From the NCBI GenBank assembly GCA_009844425.1, contig VYBN01000048.1, positions 1 through 55,969 on the forward strand: a DNA stretch of 55,969 nucleotides. Reading direction: 5' to 3'. The stretch comes from Gammaproteobacteria bacterium (lineage in GTDB: Bacteria; Pseudomonadota; Gammaproteobacteria; Steroidobacterales; Foliamicaceae). This document shows, piece by piece, positions 45,670 through 53,363 of this stretch. The notes beneath the pieces were generated by a model that was not told where the DNA came from, did no database searches, and worked only from the letters and a program-made list of their open reading frames with translations. Position 1 is the first letter of the stretch. Every line of letters starts with the position of its first letter. The translations under genes and the position numbers were made by a program.

Positions 45670-46452
45670 TCAGGCGGGGATGAGGGCGAGAACACGCAAG
45701 GGGCTGCCGGAACCTTCTTCCAGCTTCAGCGGCGCCGTGAACAGGACGGCGCCGGTGGGCGGCAGCCGGTCCAGGTTGTTCAGGCACTGCAGGCCGTACT
45801 TGCCGGCGCCGTGCATGTAGTAATGGCACGGGTACGGCGGATTCAGGCGTTGCGCCTGGCCGCTGTCGGTGCCGATGGTCTCGGTGCCGAATCCCAGCAC
45901 GTCGCGCTCGTCGACCAGGAAGCGCACGCCATCCACGCTGGGACCCGGCGTGTGCTGGCCGATCTCGTCGTAGTTCTGAAATGCCACCGGATCGTTGACC
46001 CGGCGCGCCCAGCCGGTGCGCATCAGCACCCAGGCGCCCGCGGGGATCCGGCCGTGTTCGGCCTCCCACTCCTCAAGGCGTTCCCGGGTCAGCAGAAAGT
46101 CGGCGTCGCGCTCGGCGTCCGCGGTGCAATCCACCACGCAGGCTGGCGCGATCATGTGCTCGGGCGGAATCGTGTCGACCGAGTTGTTCGGCAGCTCGCG
46201 CCCGGAAACCCAGTGGATGGGCGCATCGAAGTGCGTTCCTGTATGTTCGCACAGCGTGAAGTTGTTCCAGTACCAGGCGGGGCCGCGGCCGTCGTAGCGG
46301 GAAATCTCCTCGCTTCGGTAAGGCAGCGCCTGGCCCATTTCCGGCGGCAGGCTGAGCTGTGGAAAGGACGCACTCAGCGTGTGCGTAAGGTCGACGACCC
46401 TGAGTTTGTCCGCGGCGATGCCCGCCAGCAGGTCCTGGAGCAGTCCGTTCAC
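45670..46452 (-). CDS. cyclase / kynurenine-formamidase-like hydrolase
   Basis: A 260-residue metal-dependent hydrolase of the cyclase family. The signature HTGTHFDAPIHW (H70, H74, D76) supplies metal ligands, and VVDLTHTLSASFPQ opens the domain. GAWVLMRTGWARR and FGTETIGTDSG follow. Members hydrolyse formyl-kynurenine, isatin or cyclic amides, or act in polyketide cyclisation. GTG at 46452, overlapping the SDR stop (GTGA), is preferred to an in-frame ATG at 46485 deep in the upstream gene. It is the last gene of the dioxygenase operon; its substrate is presumably a late intermediate. Confidence 0.82.
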   Translation of the reverse strand: MNGLLQDLLAGIAADKLRVVDLTHTLSASFPQLSLPPEMGQALPYRSEEISRYDGRGPAWYWNNFTLCEHTGTHFDAPIHWVSGRELPNNSVDTIPPEHMIAPACVVDCTADAERDADFLLTRERLEEWEAEHGRIPAGAWVLMRTGWARRVNDPVAFQNYDEIGQHTPGPSVDGVRFLVDERDVLGFGTETIGTDSGQAQRLNPPYPCHYYMHGAGKYGLQCLNNLDRLPPTGAVLFTAPLKLEEGSGSPLRVLALIPA

Positions 46453-47177
46453 AGCGTCAGTGAACCGACCGACGTGCCGCCGCAAACGTAGAGCGCCTGC
46501 CCGGTCACGAATCCGTTGTCGCGGTCGAGGAAGAACAGGGCGGCGCGGGCGACGTCATCGGGCCGGCCCAGGCGCCCGATCGGAATCGACGAAGCCAGCT
46601 TGCCGGCGCGTTCGCTTCCCGGAGGCACGACATCGTCGAACATTTCGGTCTCGGCGATCGGGCCCGGCAGGATGGCGTTGGCCGTTACTTTCAGCGGCGC
46701 CAGTTCCAGCGCCCAGGTGCGCGCCAGGCCCAGCATGCCCGCCTTGGTGGACGCGTAGGCGGTGCGTTTGGCCAGCCCCACGACCGCGCGGCTGGACATG
46801 AGCACGATTCGGCCCCAGCCCGCCTCGCGTATGCAATCGAGACTGGCCTGCACCATCGCCACCGCGGCGCCCATGTGCAGGCGCGCCAGCGCGTCCATGT
46901 CTTCCTGCGTGACTTCCGGCAACGGCCTTTCGCGGATCACGCCCGCGTTGTGCACGAGCCGGTTTGCCGGAACGCTTGCGGCCGCTTCATCGAAGGCCTG
47001 CCGGGTCGCTTCGGGATCGGTCAGATCGACCGCTATCGATTTCACCGCGGCGGAATCGGTCGCGGCGGGCCGTCGCGAGAAGCAGATCACCTCGCTGCCC
47101 TGCTCCACCAGCATTTCCACGAGACAGGCGCCGATGCCCGAACTCGCGCCCGTCAGCCACACCCGCTCCCCGCTCAT
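46449..47177 (-). CDS. SDR family oxidoreductase
   Basis: A 242-residue classical short-chain dehydrogenase. The cofactor motif is VWLTGASSGIGACL, with VHNAGVIRERP and the catalytic VLMSSRAVV serine and YASTK tyrosine/lysine. NAILPGPIAETEM and the C-terminal FVTGQALYVCGGTSVGS are standard. It probably oxidises a hydroxyl group on an acyl-CoA or ring intermediate. ATG 47177 was chosen because it overlaps the DUF35-SDR stop as ATGA and starts at the domain. Operon partner of the cyclase downstream. Confidence 0.9.
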   Translation of the reverse strand: MSGERVWLTGASSGIGACLVEMLVEQGSEVICFSRRPAATDSAAVKSIAVDLTDPEATRQAFDEAAASVPANRLVHNAGVIRERPLPEVTQEDMDALARLHMGAAVAMVQASLDCIREAGWGRIVLMSSRAVVGLAKRTAYASTKAGMLGLARTWALELAPLKVTANAILPGPIAETEMFDDVVPPGSERAGKLASSIPIGRLGRPDDVARAALFFLDRDNGFVTGQALYVCGGTSVGSLTL

Positions 47178-48424
47178 GCGGTATGCGACTCCAGCGCCAG
47201 CTCGCGCTCCAGCACCTTGGGGTTGTCCTTCCACCGCTCCAGCCATTCCTTCGCGACGTCGCCCGGGAACAGGTCCTCGACGCCGTCGCGCAGTCCCTGG
47301 ACAATGTCCCTCGCCAGTCTTTCCGGCGCCAGCTTGGGGGGCGGCAGCGTCTGGTTCCATTCCTCGTCGATGGGGCCGGGAAACACGTTCACGACCCGGA
47401 TTCCGGCATCCTGCATCTCCGCGCGCAGGCACTGGGACAGCGACAGCGCCGCAGCCTTGGAAGCGGAATAGGTCCCCTGCGGCGGGTAGTTGCTCAGCGC
47501 ATAGACGCTCAGCACGTTCACCCAGGCCGTGGCCGACGCGCCGCCGTCGGCGCCGCGCGCGCGCATGGCCGGACCGAAGGCCTGGGCCAGGCGCAACAGC
47601 CCCAGGTAGTTGACTTCCATTTCCCGCCGGGCCAGTTCCGCCCCGGCGCTGCCGGCAATGCCCTGGGTCCGGTGCAACTCGGCGTTGTTGATGAGAATGT
47701 CCACCCGCCCGCCGATCTCCGCGCCGATGCGCTTGACTCCGCGCTCGTCGGTCAGGTCCAGCGGTACAACGGTGGCCTGATCCAGCTTCTCGATGGCATC
47801 CTGGCCCGCGTACTTCTTCCAGGGCTCGGCCTGGCCCACCCAGACGACGGCCGCGCCGGCCGCCGCGAGCTCCCGGACCAGAGCCTGGCCGACCCGGCTC
47901 TTGCCGTCGGTCACCAGCACCTTGCGGTGTTCGGGGTCGCAGGAAAATTCCCCGTGACGTGGATCCGTGCTCATGTCTCCCAGTTCATCCGCGGGGAGCG
48001 CCACCAGCACGCCTCGGCCCGCCTTGTCCAGTTTAGCCGTAACGCGCGCCGCGGCGGGCGGCGGCGGGCAATCGCGGTGCAGGTGCGCGACGACCACCGG
48101 CCCTTCCGCGAGCCGGGTCAGTCCCAGTCTCCACGGCAGGCGCTCGCGATAGAAAGGATCGTTGCTGTGGTGCAGGGTCGTGTGCGCCAGCAGCTCGCCG
48201 CGGCCCGACATCGGCGTCCAGAGCAGCTCCTCGGAGAGGCACGCCCGGCAACTGTCCGCCGGCGGGTACTGCACCTGGCCGCAGGACTCGCAACGCTGCA
48301 GCGAGAACCGCCCTTCCGCCGCCTGCGCCGTCAGGCCCAGCGCCGTGCGGCTGCGCGGCATCGGCGGCGTCAGCGGCTGCCGCGTGCGCAGGATGGGGTT
48401 CTTCAGACGGGGCCTGGCGCGCAT
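47174..48424 (-). CDS. DUF35 zinc-ribbon/OB-fold protein fused to an SDR
   Basis: A 416-residue fusion. Residues to about 155 are a DUF35 domain: zinc ribbon CESCGQVQYPPADSCRAC (CxxC-x10-CxxC) and an OB-fold with LLAHTTLHHSNDPFY and VVVAHLHRDCPPPP. From about 165 it is a short-chain dehydrogenase with VLVTDGKSRVGQAL, ILINNAELH and YSASKAAALSLS; the TGxxxGxG cofactor motif is degenerate. DUF35 proteins normally pair with thiolase-like aldolases, and such an aldolase is encoded 3 bases upstream. Fusion to an SDR suggests coupled aldol cleavage and reduction or oxidation of the product. I do not recall a described example. Confidence 0.8.
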   Translation of the reverse strand: MRARPRLKNPILRTRQPLTPPMPRSRTALGLTAQAAEGRFSLQRCESCGQVQYPPADSCRACLSEELLWTPMSGRGELLAHTTLHHSNDPFYRERLPWRLGLTRLAEGPVVVAHLHRDCPPPPAAARVTAKLDKAGRGVLVALPADELGDMSTDPRHGEFSCDPEHRKVLVTDGKSRVGQALVRELAAAGAAVVWVGQAEPWKKYAGQDAIEKLDQATVVPLDLTDERGVKRIGAEIGGRVDILINNAELHRTQGIAGSAGAELARREMEVNYLGLLRLAQAFGPAMRARGADGGASATAWVNVLSVYALSNYPPQGTYSASKAAALSLSQCLRAEMQDAGIRVVNVFPGPIDEEWNQTLPPPKLAPERLARDIVQGLRDGVEDLFPGDVAKEWLERWKDNPKVLERELALESHTA

Positions 48425-48427
48425 GAC

Positions 48428-49591
48428 TCAGGAGCGGGCAAGGACGGCGGCGGCGCTGCACAGGCCGCGGTCGTAGTTGATCATGCCGAAACCGGAAACC
48501 GCGCCGTGCGTGGCGCCGGCCACCTGCTTCCCCAGCGGGCGTCCAAGGAGCTGGCGCAACGCTTCCACCAGCCCCAGGAACCCGCCGGCGGCGCCCGCCT
48601 GGCCCATCGACAACTGGCCGCCGCAGGTGTTCAGCGGACAGTCGCCGTCATAGGCGAACTCGTGCTCGCGGATGAATGCCGCGCCCTCGCCGGACGGACA
48701 GAAGCCCAGTTCCTCGATCTGCATCAGCGTGATCACCGGGTAGTCGTCGTAGGCCTGGAAGAAGTCCATGTCGCTGGCCCCCACGCCCGCCTGCGCCCAG
48801 AGTTCGTCGCGATCCAGCGCCCAGCCCCCGCGCACCTGCACCGGGTCGTCGGGAAAGGCATTGTGCCGTTCGATCGCGCCGAGCACCCGCACGGAGTCCA
48901 GACCCAGGGCCTCGGCGCGCTCCGCCGTCATGACCAGGTAGCCGTCGGCTCCCGCACAGGGCATGACGCAGTCGAACAGGCGCAGCGGCTCGGCTATGAC
49001 CCGCGCGCCGAGGTAGTCCTCAAGATCGAGCGGTTTGCGCAGCAGCGCATAAGGGTTGTCCATGGCGTTGCGCCGCTGGGCCACGCACAGCTTGCCGAAA
49101 TCCTCCCGCCCGACGCCGTACTGCCGCATCCACCAGTCGGTGATGAATGCGAAACTGGCATTGGGCCCGCCCGATCCGTAGGGATAGACGGCGTCCTGGG
49201 CGAACCGGCTGAAAGTGGAAAGCGTGCGCCGGAACGTGTCCACGTGATTGGTGTCGCCGGCGATACAGGCAACGATCTCAGCATCGCCCGCCTGCACCGC
49301 GCGCGCCGCCCGCCGAAGACAGACGACGCCGGAGGCGCCGCCCATGGGCACGTGGTCCAGCCAGCGCAACGACATGCCCAGGTGCTGCGTCAGGCCCACG
49401 GCGGTGTCGGGGCCGAGCGTGAAGCTGGATATGCCCAGGCCGTCAATGTCGTCCTTCTTCAGCCCGCTGTCCTTCAGCAGCGCCGCCAGCGCCCGGGCGA
49501 TCCACCAGTGCGCGTCGCGCGTGGAGTAGCGCCGGTACGGAACCGTCACCGGCGCGACCAGCGCAACGCCTTCGTAACCGTGCCGGCTCAT
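48428..49591 (-). CDS. thiolase-fold aldolase (Ltp2/SCP-x type)
   Basis: A 387-residue thiolase-fold protein. The place of the usual nucleophilic cysteine reads VPMGGASGVVCLRRAA, with no cysteine at the catalytic position, and the C-terminal motif is LNTCGGQLSMGQAGAAGG, lacking the catalytic GHP histidine. Those losses mark the lipid-transfer-protein-like aldolases (Ltp2), which cleave beta-hydroxyacyl-CoA side chains by retro-aldol with a DUF35 partner. The DUF35-SDR gene follows after 3 bases, supporting this. ATG 49591 has GGAG about 6 bases upstream and trims a spurious N-terminus in a hairpin. The substrate is unknown. Confidence 0.83.
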   Translation of the reverse strand: MSRHGYEGVALVAPVTVPYRRYSTRDAHWWIARALAALLKDSGLKKDDIDGLGISSFTLGPDTAVGLTQHLGMSLRWLDHVPMGGASGVVCLRRAARAVQAGDAEIVACIAGDTNHVDTFRRTLSTFSRFAQDAVYPYGSGGPNASFAFITDWWMRQYGVGREDFGKLCVAQRRNAMDNPYALLRKPLDLEDYLGARVIAEPLRLFDCVMPCAGADGYLVMTAERAEALGLDSVRVLGAIERHNAFPDDPVQVRGGWALDRDELWAQAGVGASDMDFFQAYDDYPVITLMQIEELGFCPSGEGAAFIREHEFAYDGDCPLNTCGGQLSMGQAGAAGGFLGLVEALRQLLGRPLGKQVAGATHGAVSGFGMINYDRGLCSAAAVLARS

Positions 49592-49603
49592 GCGGCTCCA
49601 GGA

Positions 49604-49642
49604 GGGAAGGCGTCTCGCCTTCCCAGAGGGCGGGACGCCCTC
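49604..49642. repeat. twin short palindromes between acyl-CoA ligase and thiolase genes
   Basis: Two perfect hairpins lie side by side: 49604-49612 with 49616-49624 (9 bp, three-base loop) and 49626-49632 with 49636-49642 (GAGGGCG/CGCCCTC, loop GGA). They fill the only gap of note within the dioxygenase operon, before the thiolase ribosome site. They belong to the palindrome family of 10678-10698 and 29188-29257, and may mark an mRNA processing or attenuation point. Confidence 0.6.
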
Positions 49643-49658
49643 ACTCCCAGGCAAGCTG

Positions 49659-51311
49659 TCATGCGGCCCTCGACGGAACTGGGCGTTTCAGCTTGCGCGC
49701 GTCCACGCAGTCGCCGCGGTCCAGCAGGCCCGCGGCCAGTGATTTCAGCGCCGCCCGGTCGAGCTTCTCCGTTGCCGTGTGGGGCAAGGCATCCACAAAC
49801 GCGACGTACCCGGGCGCCTTGAAGTAGGCGAGCCGCTTCAGGCAGTGGCGCACCAGCTCTTCCACCAGCGATCGCGCATCGCCGGAGTGCGCGCTCCCGC
49901 CCTTCAGCCGGATGCAGGCAAACACCTCGTCTCCGCGGATTTCGTCGGGCGCCGCCACGACGCCCGCTTCGGCGACGGCGTCATGCTCGGCCAGCACTCC
50001 TTCGACCTCCACGGCGGCGATGTTCTCGCCGCTGCGCCGGATCATGTTGCTCTTGCGGTCGATGAAATGCATGTCGCCGTCGGCGTCGCGCGCCACGATG
50101 TCGCCGGTATGGAACCATCCGCCCTCCCAGGCGGCCTCCGTGGCCGCGGTGTCCCTGAAATAACCCGAGAAAAAGCCCCGCCGCGGATCGCCGCCCGCAT
50201 GGCGCACCCACAACTCGCCCGGTTGATCCACGTCCACTTCGCTGGCCCGGTCATCCACGATGCGCAGGTCCACCGCCGGCAAGGGCCGGCCGAAGCAGGC
50301 GGTTCCCCGCTTGCGCGGCTCCCGGTTTGCGATGATCGCGGCGCTCGCACCCGTCTCGGTCATCGCCCAGGCCTCTACCAGCGGAAACCCGAAGCGCTCC
50401 TCGAACGGCACGTGCTGGCGGCTGCCCACGCCGGCGCCGAACCCGAAGCGCACGCCGTGGCGGCGCTCGGCCGGGTCCTCGTACAGCTTGAGCAGAATCG
50501 CCGGCATCACGCCCAGGTAATGGACGATCGTCGCGCCGGATTCCCTCACTTCCCGCCACCAGCTCCGCGGGTGAAACCGGTCCAGCGGCACGATGCAGCC
50601 GCCATTGACCAGCATGACCATGGTCGAGCAGGCCATCGCGTTCATGTGATGCATCGGCAGAGGCGTAATCAGACAGTCGCCGGCCTCGTCGAGCGCACAC
50701 AAACCGCCCAGCGCCGTGTACCAGTCCCCGATCATCGTGAAATAGCGGTTGCTGAGCATGCAGCCCTTGGGCCTGCCGGTGGTCCCCGACGTATACAGGA
50801 GCGCGCATTCGCGATCGGCCGGATTCTCGGGCAGGCGCCCACCCCCGGGCCGCGGCGGCAGCTTTGGTATGTCCTCGCCCGGCGCGCATACCGGCACCTT
50901 CAGTCCTTCCGCCCGCAACACCTCCCGCAGTTCGTCCACCCGTTCCGGCAACGCGATCACGAGCCGTGCTTCGCTGTGCGCCAGCGCATAGCCAAGCTCG
51001 GCCGACCGCCAGGCCGGATTCAGCGGCGCGGCCGAAATGCCCAGCGCATTCAGGGCCAGCCAGTGCAGGAACATTTCCGGGCGGTTCTCCAGCAGCAGCG
51101 CGACACGTTGCGGACCGCCGTCTGCGATTCCGGAGAATTCGTCGATCAGCGCCTGCGTGCGTTCCCAGGCTTCGGCATAACTCAGGTCGCCCGCTTTGAT
51201 GCCCGTGCGCTCGGCCGTGTCGCGCGTAATGCGGAGAAACGGCTTCCCGCCGTGCCGCCGCGCCGCGCCCTCCAGGACGCCGGCCACGGTGCCCGTAGCT
51301 GCGACGCTCAC
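49659..51311 (-). CDS. AMP-forming acyl-CoA synthetase
   Basis: A 550-residue ANL-superfamily ligase. The P-loop-like ALLYTSGTTGRPKGCMLSN (A3), EAWAMTETGASAA (A5), GWFHTGDIVARDADGDMHFIDR (A7-A8 hinge) and a C-terminal catalytic lysine in HTATEKLDRAALK are present. It activates a carboxylic acid to its CoA thioester with ATP. Between the dioxygenase beta subunit, which it overlaps by four bases, and the thiolase-like aldolase, it should supply the CoA ester whose side chain is cleaved. Specificity (aryl, steroid or fatty) cannot be told. Confidence 0.9.
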   Translation of the reverse strand: MSVAATGTVAGVLEGAARRHGGKPFLRITRDTAERTGIKAGDLSYAEAWERTQALIDEFSGIADGGPQRVALLLENRPEMFLHWLALNALGISAAPLNPAWRSAELGYALAHSEARLVIALPERVDELREVLRAEGLKVPVCAPGEDIPKLPPRPGGGRLPENPADRECALLYTSGTTGRPKGCMLSNRYFTMIGDWYTALGGLCALDEAGDCLITPLPMHHMNAMACSTMVMLVNGGCIVPLDRFHPRSWWREVRESGATIVHYLGVMPAILLKLYEDPAERRHGVRFGFGAGVGSRQHVPFEERFGFPLVEAWAMTETGASAAIIANREPRKRGTACFGRPLPAVDLRIVDDRASEVDVDQPGELWVRHAGGDPRRGFFSGYFRDTAATEAAWEGGWFHTGDIVARDADGDMHFIDRKSNMIRRSGENIAAVEVEGVLAEHDAVAEAGVVAAPDEIRGDEVFACIRLKGGSAHSGDARSLVEELVRHCLKRLAYFKAPGYVAFVDALPHTATEKLDRAALKSLAAGLLDRGDCVDARKLKRPVPSRAA

Positions 51312-51793
51312 AGGAAAAGCTGAATGGAAGGGAGCGCCGCGTCGCGGTTCAGCAATTCGATGCGCTTGACCGCGATCTTCAGACCTCCGTCCTCAAGGCG
51401 AAGATCGTGGTGCGCCACGCCGCCCAGCGCGAACTGTTCATCCAGCCGCGTTTCGAGATAGATGAACGGCGTGCGCATCGCATATTCGCCGGCATCGTCG
51501 TCCCTCCCGACGAGTTCCGGGCGCTGCAGCACGTGCTGGCAGAAGCTCGGCTGCTGCTGCGAATGCGACAGCGGGTTCTTCAGGCGCTCGATGCGCACCT
51601 TCAGCAGAAACCGGTCCTCGCAGAACAGCGACGTGTGGCTGTGCGGATCGGTCTGCCCGCGCACCAGCGGCATCCAGTACAGCGCATCCTCCGTGAACAG
51701 TTCGTACCACTCGTCCAGCCGTTTCTCGTCGATCAGCCGCGCCTCCCGGTACACGAACCGCGCCAACTCCCCGCTCTTCAAACTTTTACTCAT
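51308..51793 (-). CDS. ring-hydroxylating dioxygenase beta subunit
   Basis: A 161-residue NTF2/SnoaL-like beta subunit: FVYREARLIDEKRLDEWYEL and LFTEDALYWMPL open the cone-shaped fold, ending IAVKRIELLNRDAALPSI. Beta subunits are structural in these oxygenases. ATG 51793 begins at the domain; a longer frame would extend through the hairpin element. It overlaps the acyl-CoA ligase by four bases. The alpha subunit lies upstream beyond the hairpin at 51883-51990. Confidence 0.88.
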   Translation of the reverse strand: MSKSLKSGELARFVYREARLIDEKRLDEWYELFTEDALYWMPLVRGQTDPHSHTSLFCEDRFLLKVRIERLKNPLSHSQQQPSFCQHVLQRPELVGRDDDAGEYAMRTPFIYLETRLDEQFALGGVAHHDLRLEDGGLKIAVKRIELLNRDAALPSIQLFL

Positions 51794-51882
51794 TACGAAA
51801 CACCCATGGCCTTCCGCCAGCCCTCCGGCCTTCCGAGGAAGGCGGCAGGCATTGCAGCGATCGACAAAAAACGCCGGCGCAA

Positions 51883-51990
51883 GCCTCTTCTCTGCTCCCT
51901 CTCTCGCAGGAGTGTCGGCGACAGGAGTCGCCGCCAAGCCCCAGGGATGGGTTCATGCGTCTCCTGCGAGAGAGGGAGCAGAGAAGAGGC
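51883..51990. repeat. hairpin element with 30-bp perfect arms and conserved loop
   Basis: Arms 51883-51912 and 51961-51990 are perfect 30-bp reverse complements. The 48-base loop ends GTTCATGCGT after CCCAGGGATGG, matching the 22383-22490 element. It lies 4 bases after the dioxygenase alpha stop and 90 bases before the beta start, so it interrupts an otherwise tight alpha-beta operon. It could set unequal expression of the subunits. The arms share only the GGAG/CTCC tips with other copies. Confidence 0.8.
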
Positions 51991-51994
51991 GAAA

Positions 51995-53326
51995 TCAAGC
52001 GCCAGCCTTGCCGCGAGGAAGCATGTACTTGAGCCAGGCGCGGAACTGGCCGCGCATCGAGACTTCGCTGGTGCCGTTGTAAACGCCCGCGATGCTGTCG
52101 CGCTCCGCCGGATCGTAGTTCCGATGCAGGCTCACCCAATCGTTGCCCTCGGCATGCAGACCACGCTGTATCTCGCTGTAGCAGTGCAGATCGTCGTGCC
52201 CCACCACCGAGGTCGGGGCATTGATCAGCCGCGAATACGTCATCGTTCGCTTGAGCAGTTCCTCCGGCGCGCCCGTCAGGCGGAAAGTCCAGCTCTCCAG
52301 CACCGTCCTGTTCGCCGCCAGCGGACGCGCGACGCGGATCGCCTGGATCGCTCCCTTGATCGTGAGGCTGGGGAAATAGACCGTGTTGTGCCGGTTCTCG
52401 CCGAGGATCGCGTGCGCGCGCTCCTCGCCATAGGCCTCGACCATCCGCCGCTCGTATTCCGGCTCCGCCGAGTACTTGGAGTGAATCGAAAACTTCACGC
52501 CGGTATAGGAGTGGCCGTTCTCGTAGATCTTCACGCCCATGTTGTCGAAGAAGTCGTAGTCGTTGACGAAGGGTGCGAACTGCTGCACCACCATCGGCGG
52601 CTCCCCGCCGTCGCCCTCTTCCTCCCAGAGCCGCTTGGCGATGCCGGCCGACGACTGGTGCGCCACCATCGGGTGCATCGCGTCGTTCAGGTTCTCCACG
52701 AACATCTTCCAGTTGCAGTCGTGGTCGTAGCGCAGCACGCCGCCGGCGATCTCCAGCCGGCCCTCCGGCGAGCGGTCGGCCATGTTGTCGATCGAACTCA
52801 GGGAATCGCCGAAATAGTCGTGAAAGTCCGGCCCCTCGTTGCTGAGGCGCACGAACACGAAGCCCCGGTAGATTTCCTGATTGGGCGCCGGCGTAAGCCC
52901 CTTCCAGTGGGCCGATTCGGAAATGTCCGTTCCGCCATAGCCGCCCTTCATCGGAACCGTCCTGAGGCTGCCGTCCAGGCGATAGGTCCAGCCGTGGTAC
53001 GGACATCGCAAGGCGCTGCCGCAATTGCCTGCCACCGCGCTGACCACGCGGGTGCCCTTGTGCGCGCATCGATTCAGGAATACCCGCACCTCGTCGTCGC
53101 GGCCCCGCAGCATCACCAAGGGCGATCCGGCGATGTCCGCCGTATAGAAGTCGCCCGGCTTCGGCACCTGGCTATCGTGACCCATGTAGATCCAGGTGTT
53201 GCGCCACAGGCGTTCCAGTTCCAGCTCGTACAGCTCCTCGGATATGTACAGGTCGCGATGCACGGCGTCGGGCCGGACCAGCGCGCGCAGTGCGTCGGGG
53301 TTGCTGGCGTATGAACGGGCGGTCAT
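51995..53326 (-). CDS. Rieske ring-hydroxylating dioxygenase alpha subunit
   Basis: A 443-residue oxygenase alpha subunit. The Rieske 2Fe-2S ligands are C87/H89 in NRCAHKGTR and C108/H111 in RCPYHGWTY. The catalytic domain has D215, H218 and H223 in ENLNDAMHPMVAHQ, where the mononuclear iron binds and the bridging aspartate is expected. It inserts O2 into an aromatic or related ring. No reductase or ferredoxin is encoded nearby, although a 2Fe-2S ferredoxin exists at 10712-11032. It is the first gene of the catabolic operon that continues to 45670. Confidence 0.93.
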   Translation of the reverse strand: MTARSYASNPDALRALVRPDAVHRDLYISEELYELELERLWRNTWIYMGHDSQVPKPGDFYTADIAGSPLVMLRGRDDEVRVFLNRCAHKGTRVVSAVAGNCGSALRCPYHGWTYRLDGSLRTVPMKGGYGGTDISESAHWKGLTPAPNQEIYRGFVFVRLSNEGPDFHDYFGDSLSSIDNMADRSPEGRLEIAGGVLRYDHDCNWKMFVENLNDAMHPMVAHQSSAGIAKRLWEEEGDGGEPPMVVQQFAPFVNDYDFFDNMGVKIYENGHSYTGVKFSIHSKYSAEPEYERRMVEAYGEERAHAILGENRHNTVYFPSLTIKGAIQAIRVARPLAANRTVLESWTFRLTGAPEELLKRTMTYSRLINAPTSVVGHDDLHCYSEIQRGLHAEGNDWVSLHRNYDPAERDSIAGVYNGTSEVSMRGQFRAWLKYMLPRGKAGA

Positions 53327-53363
53327 CGTCGTTTGCGTATTGGCGTGAGGCGTAGATTCTGCG

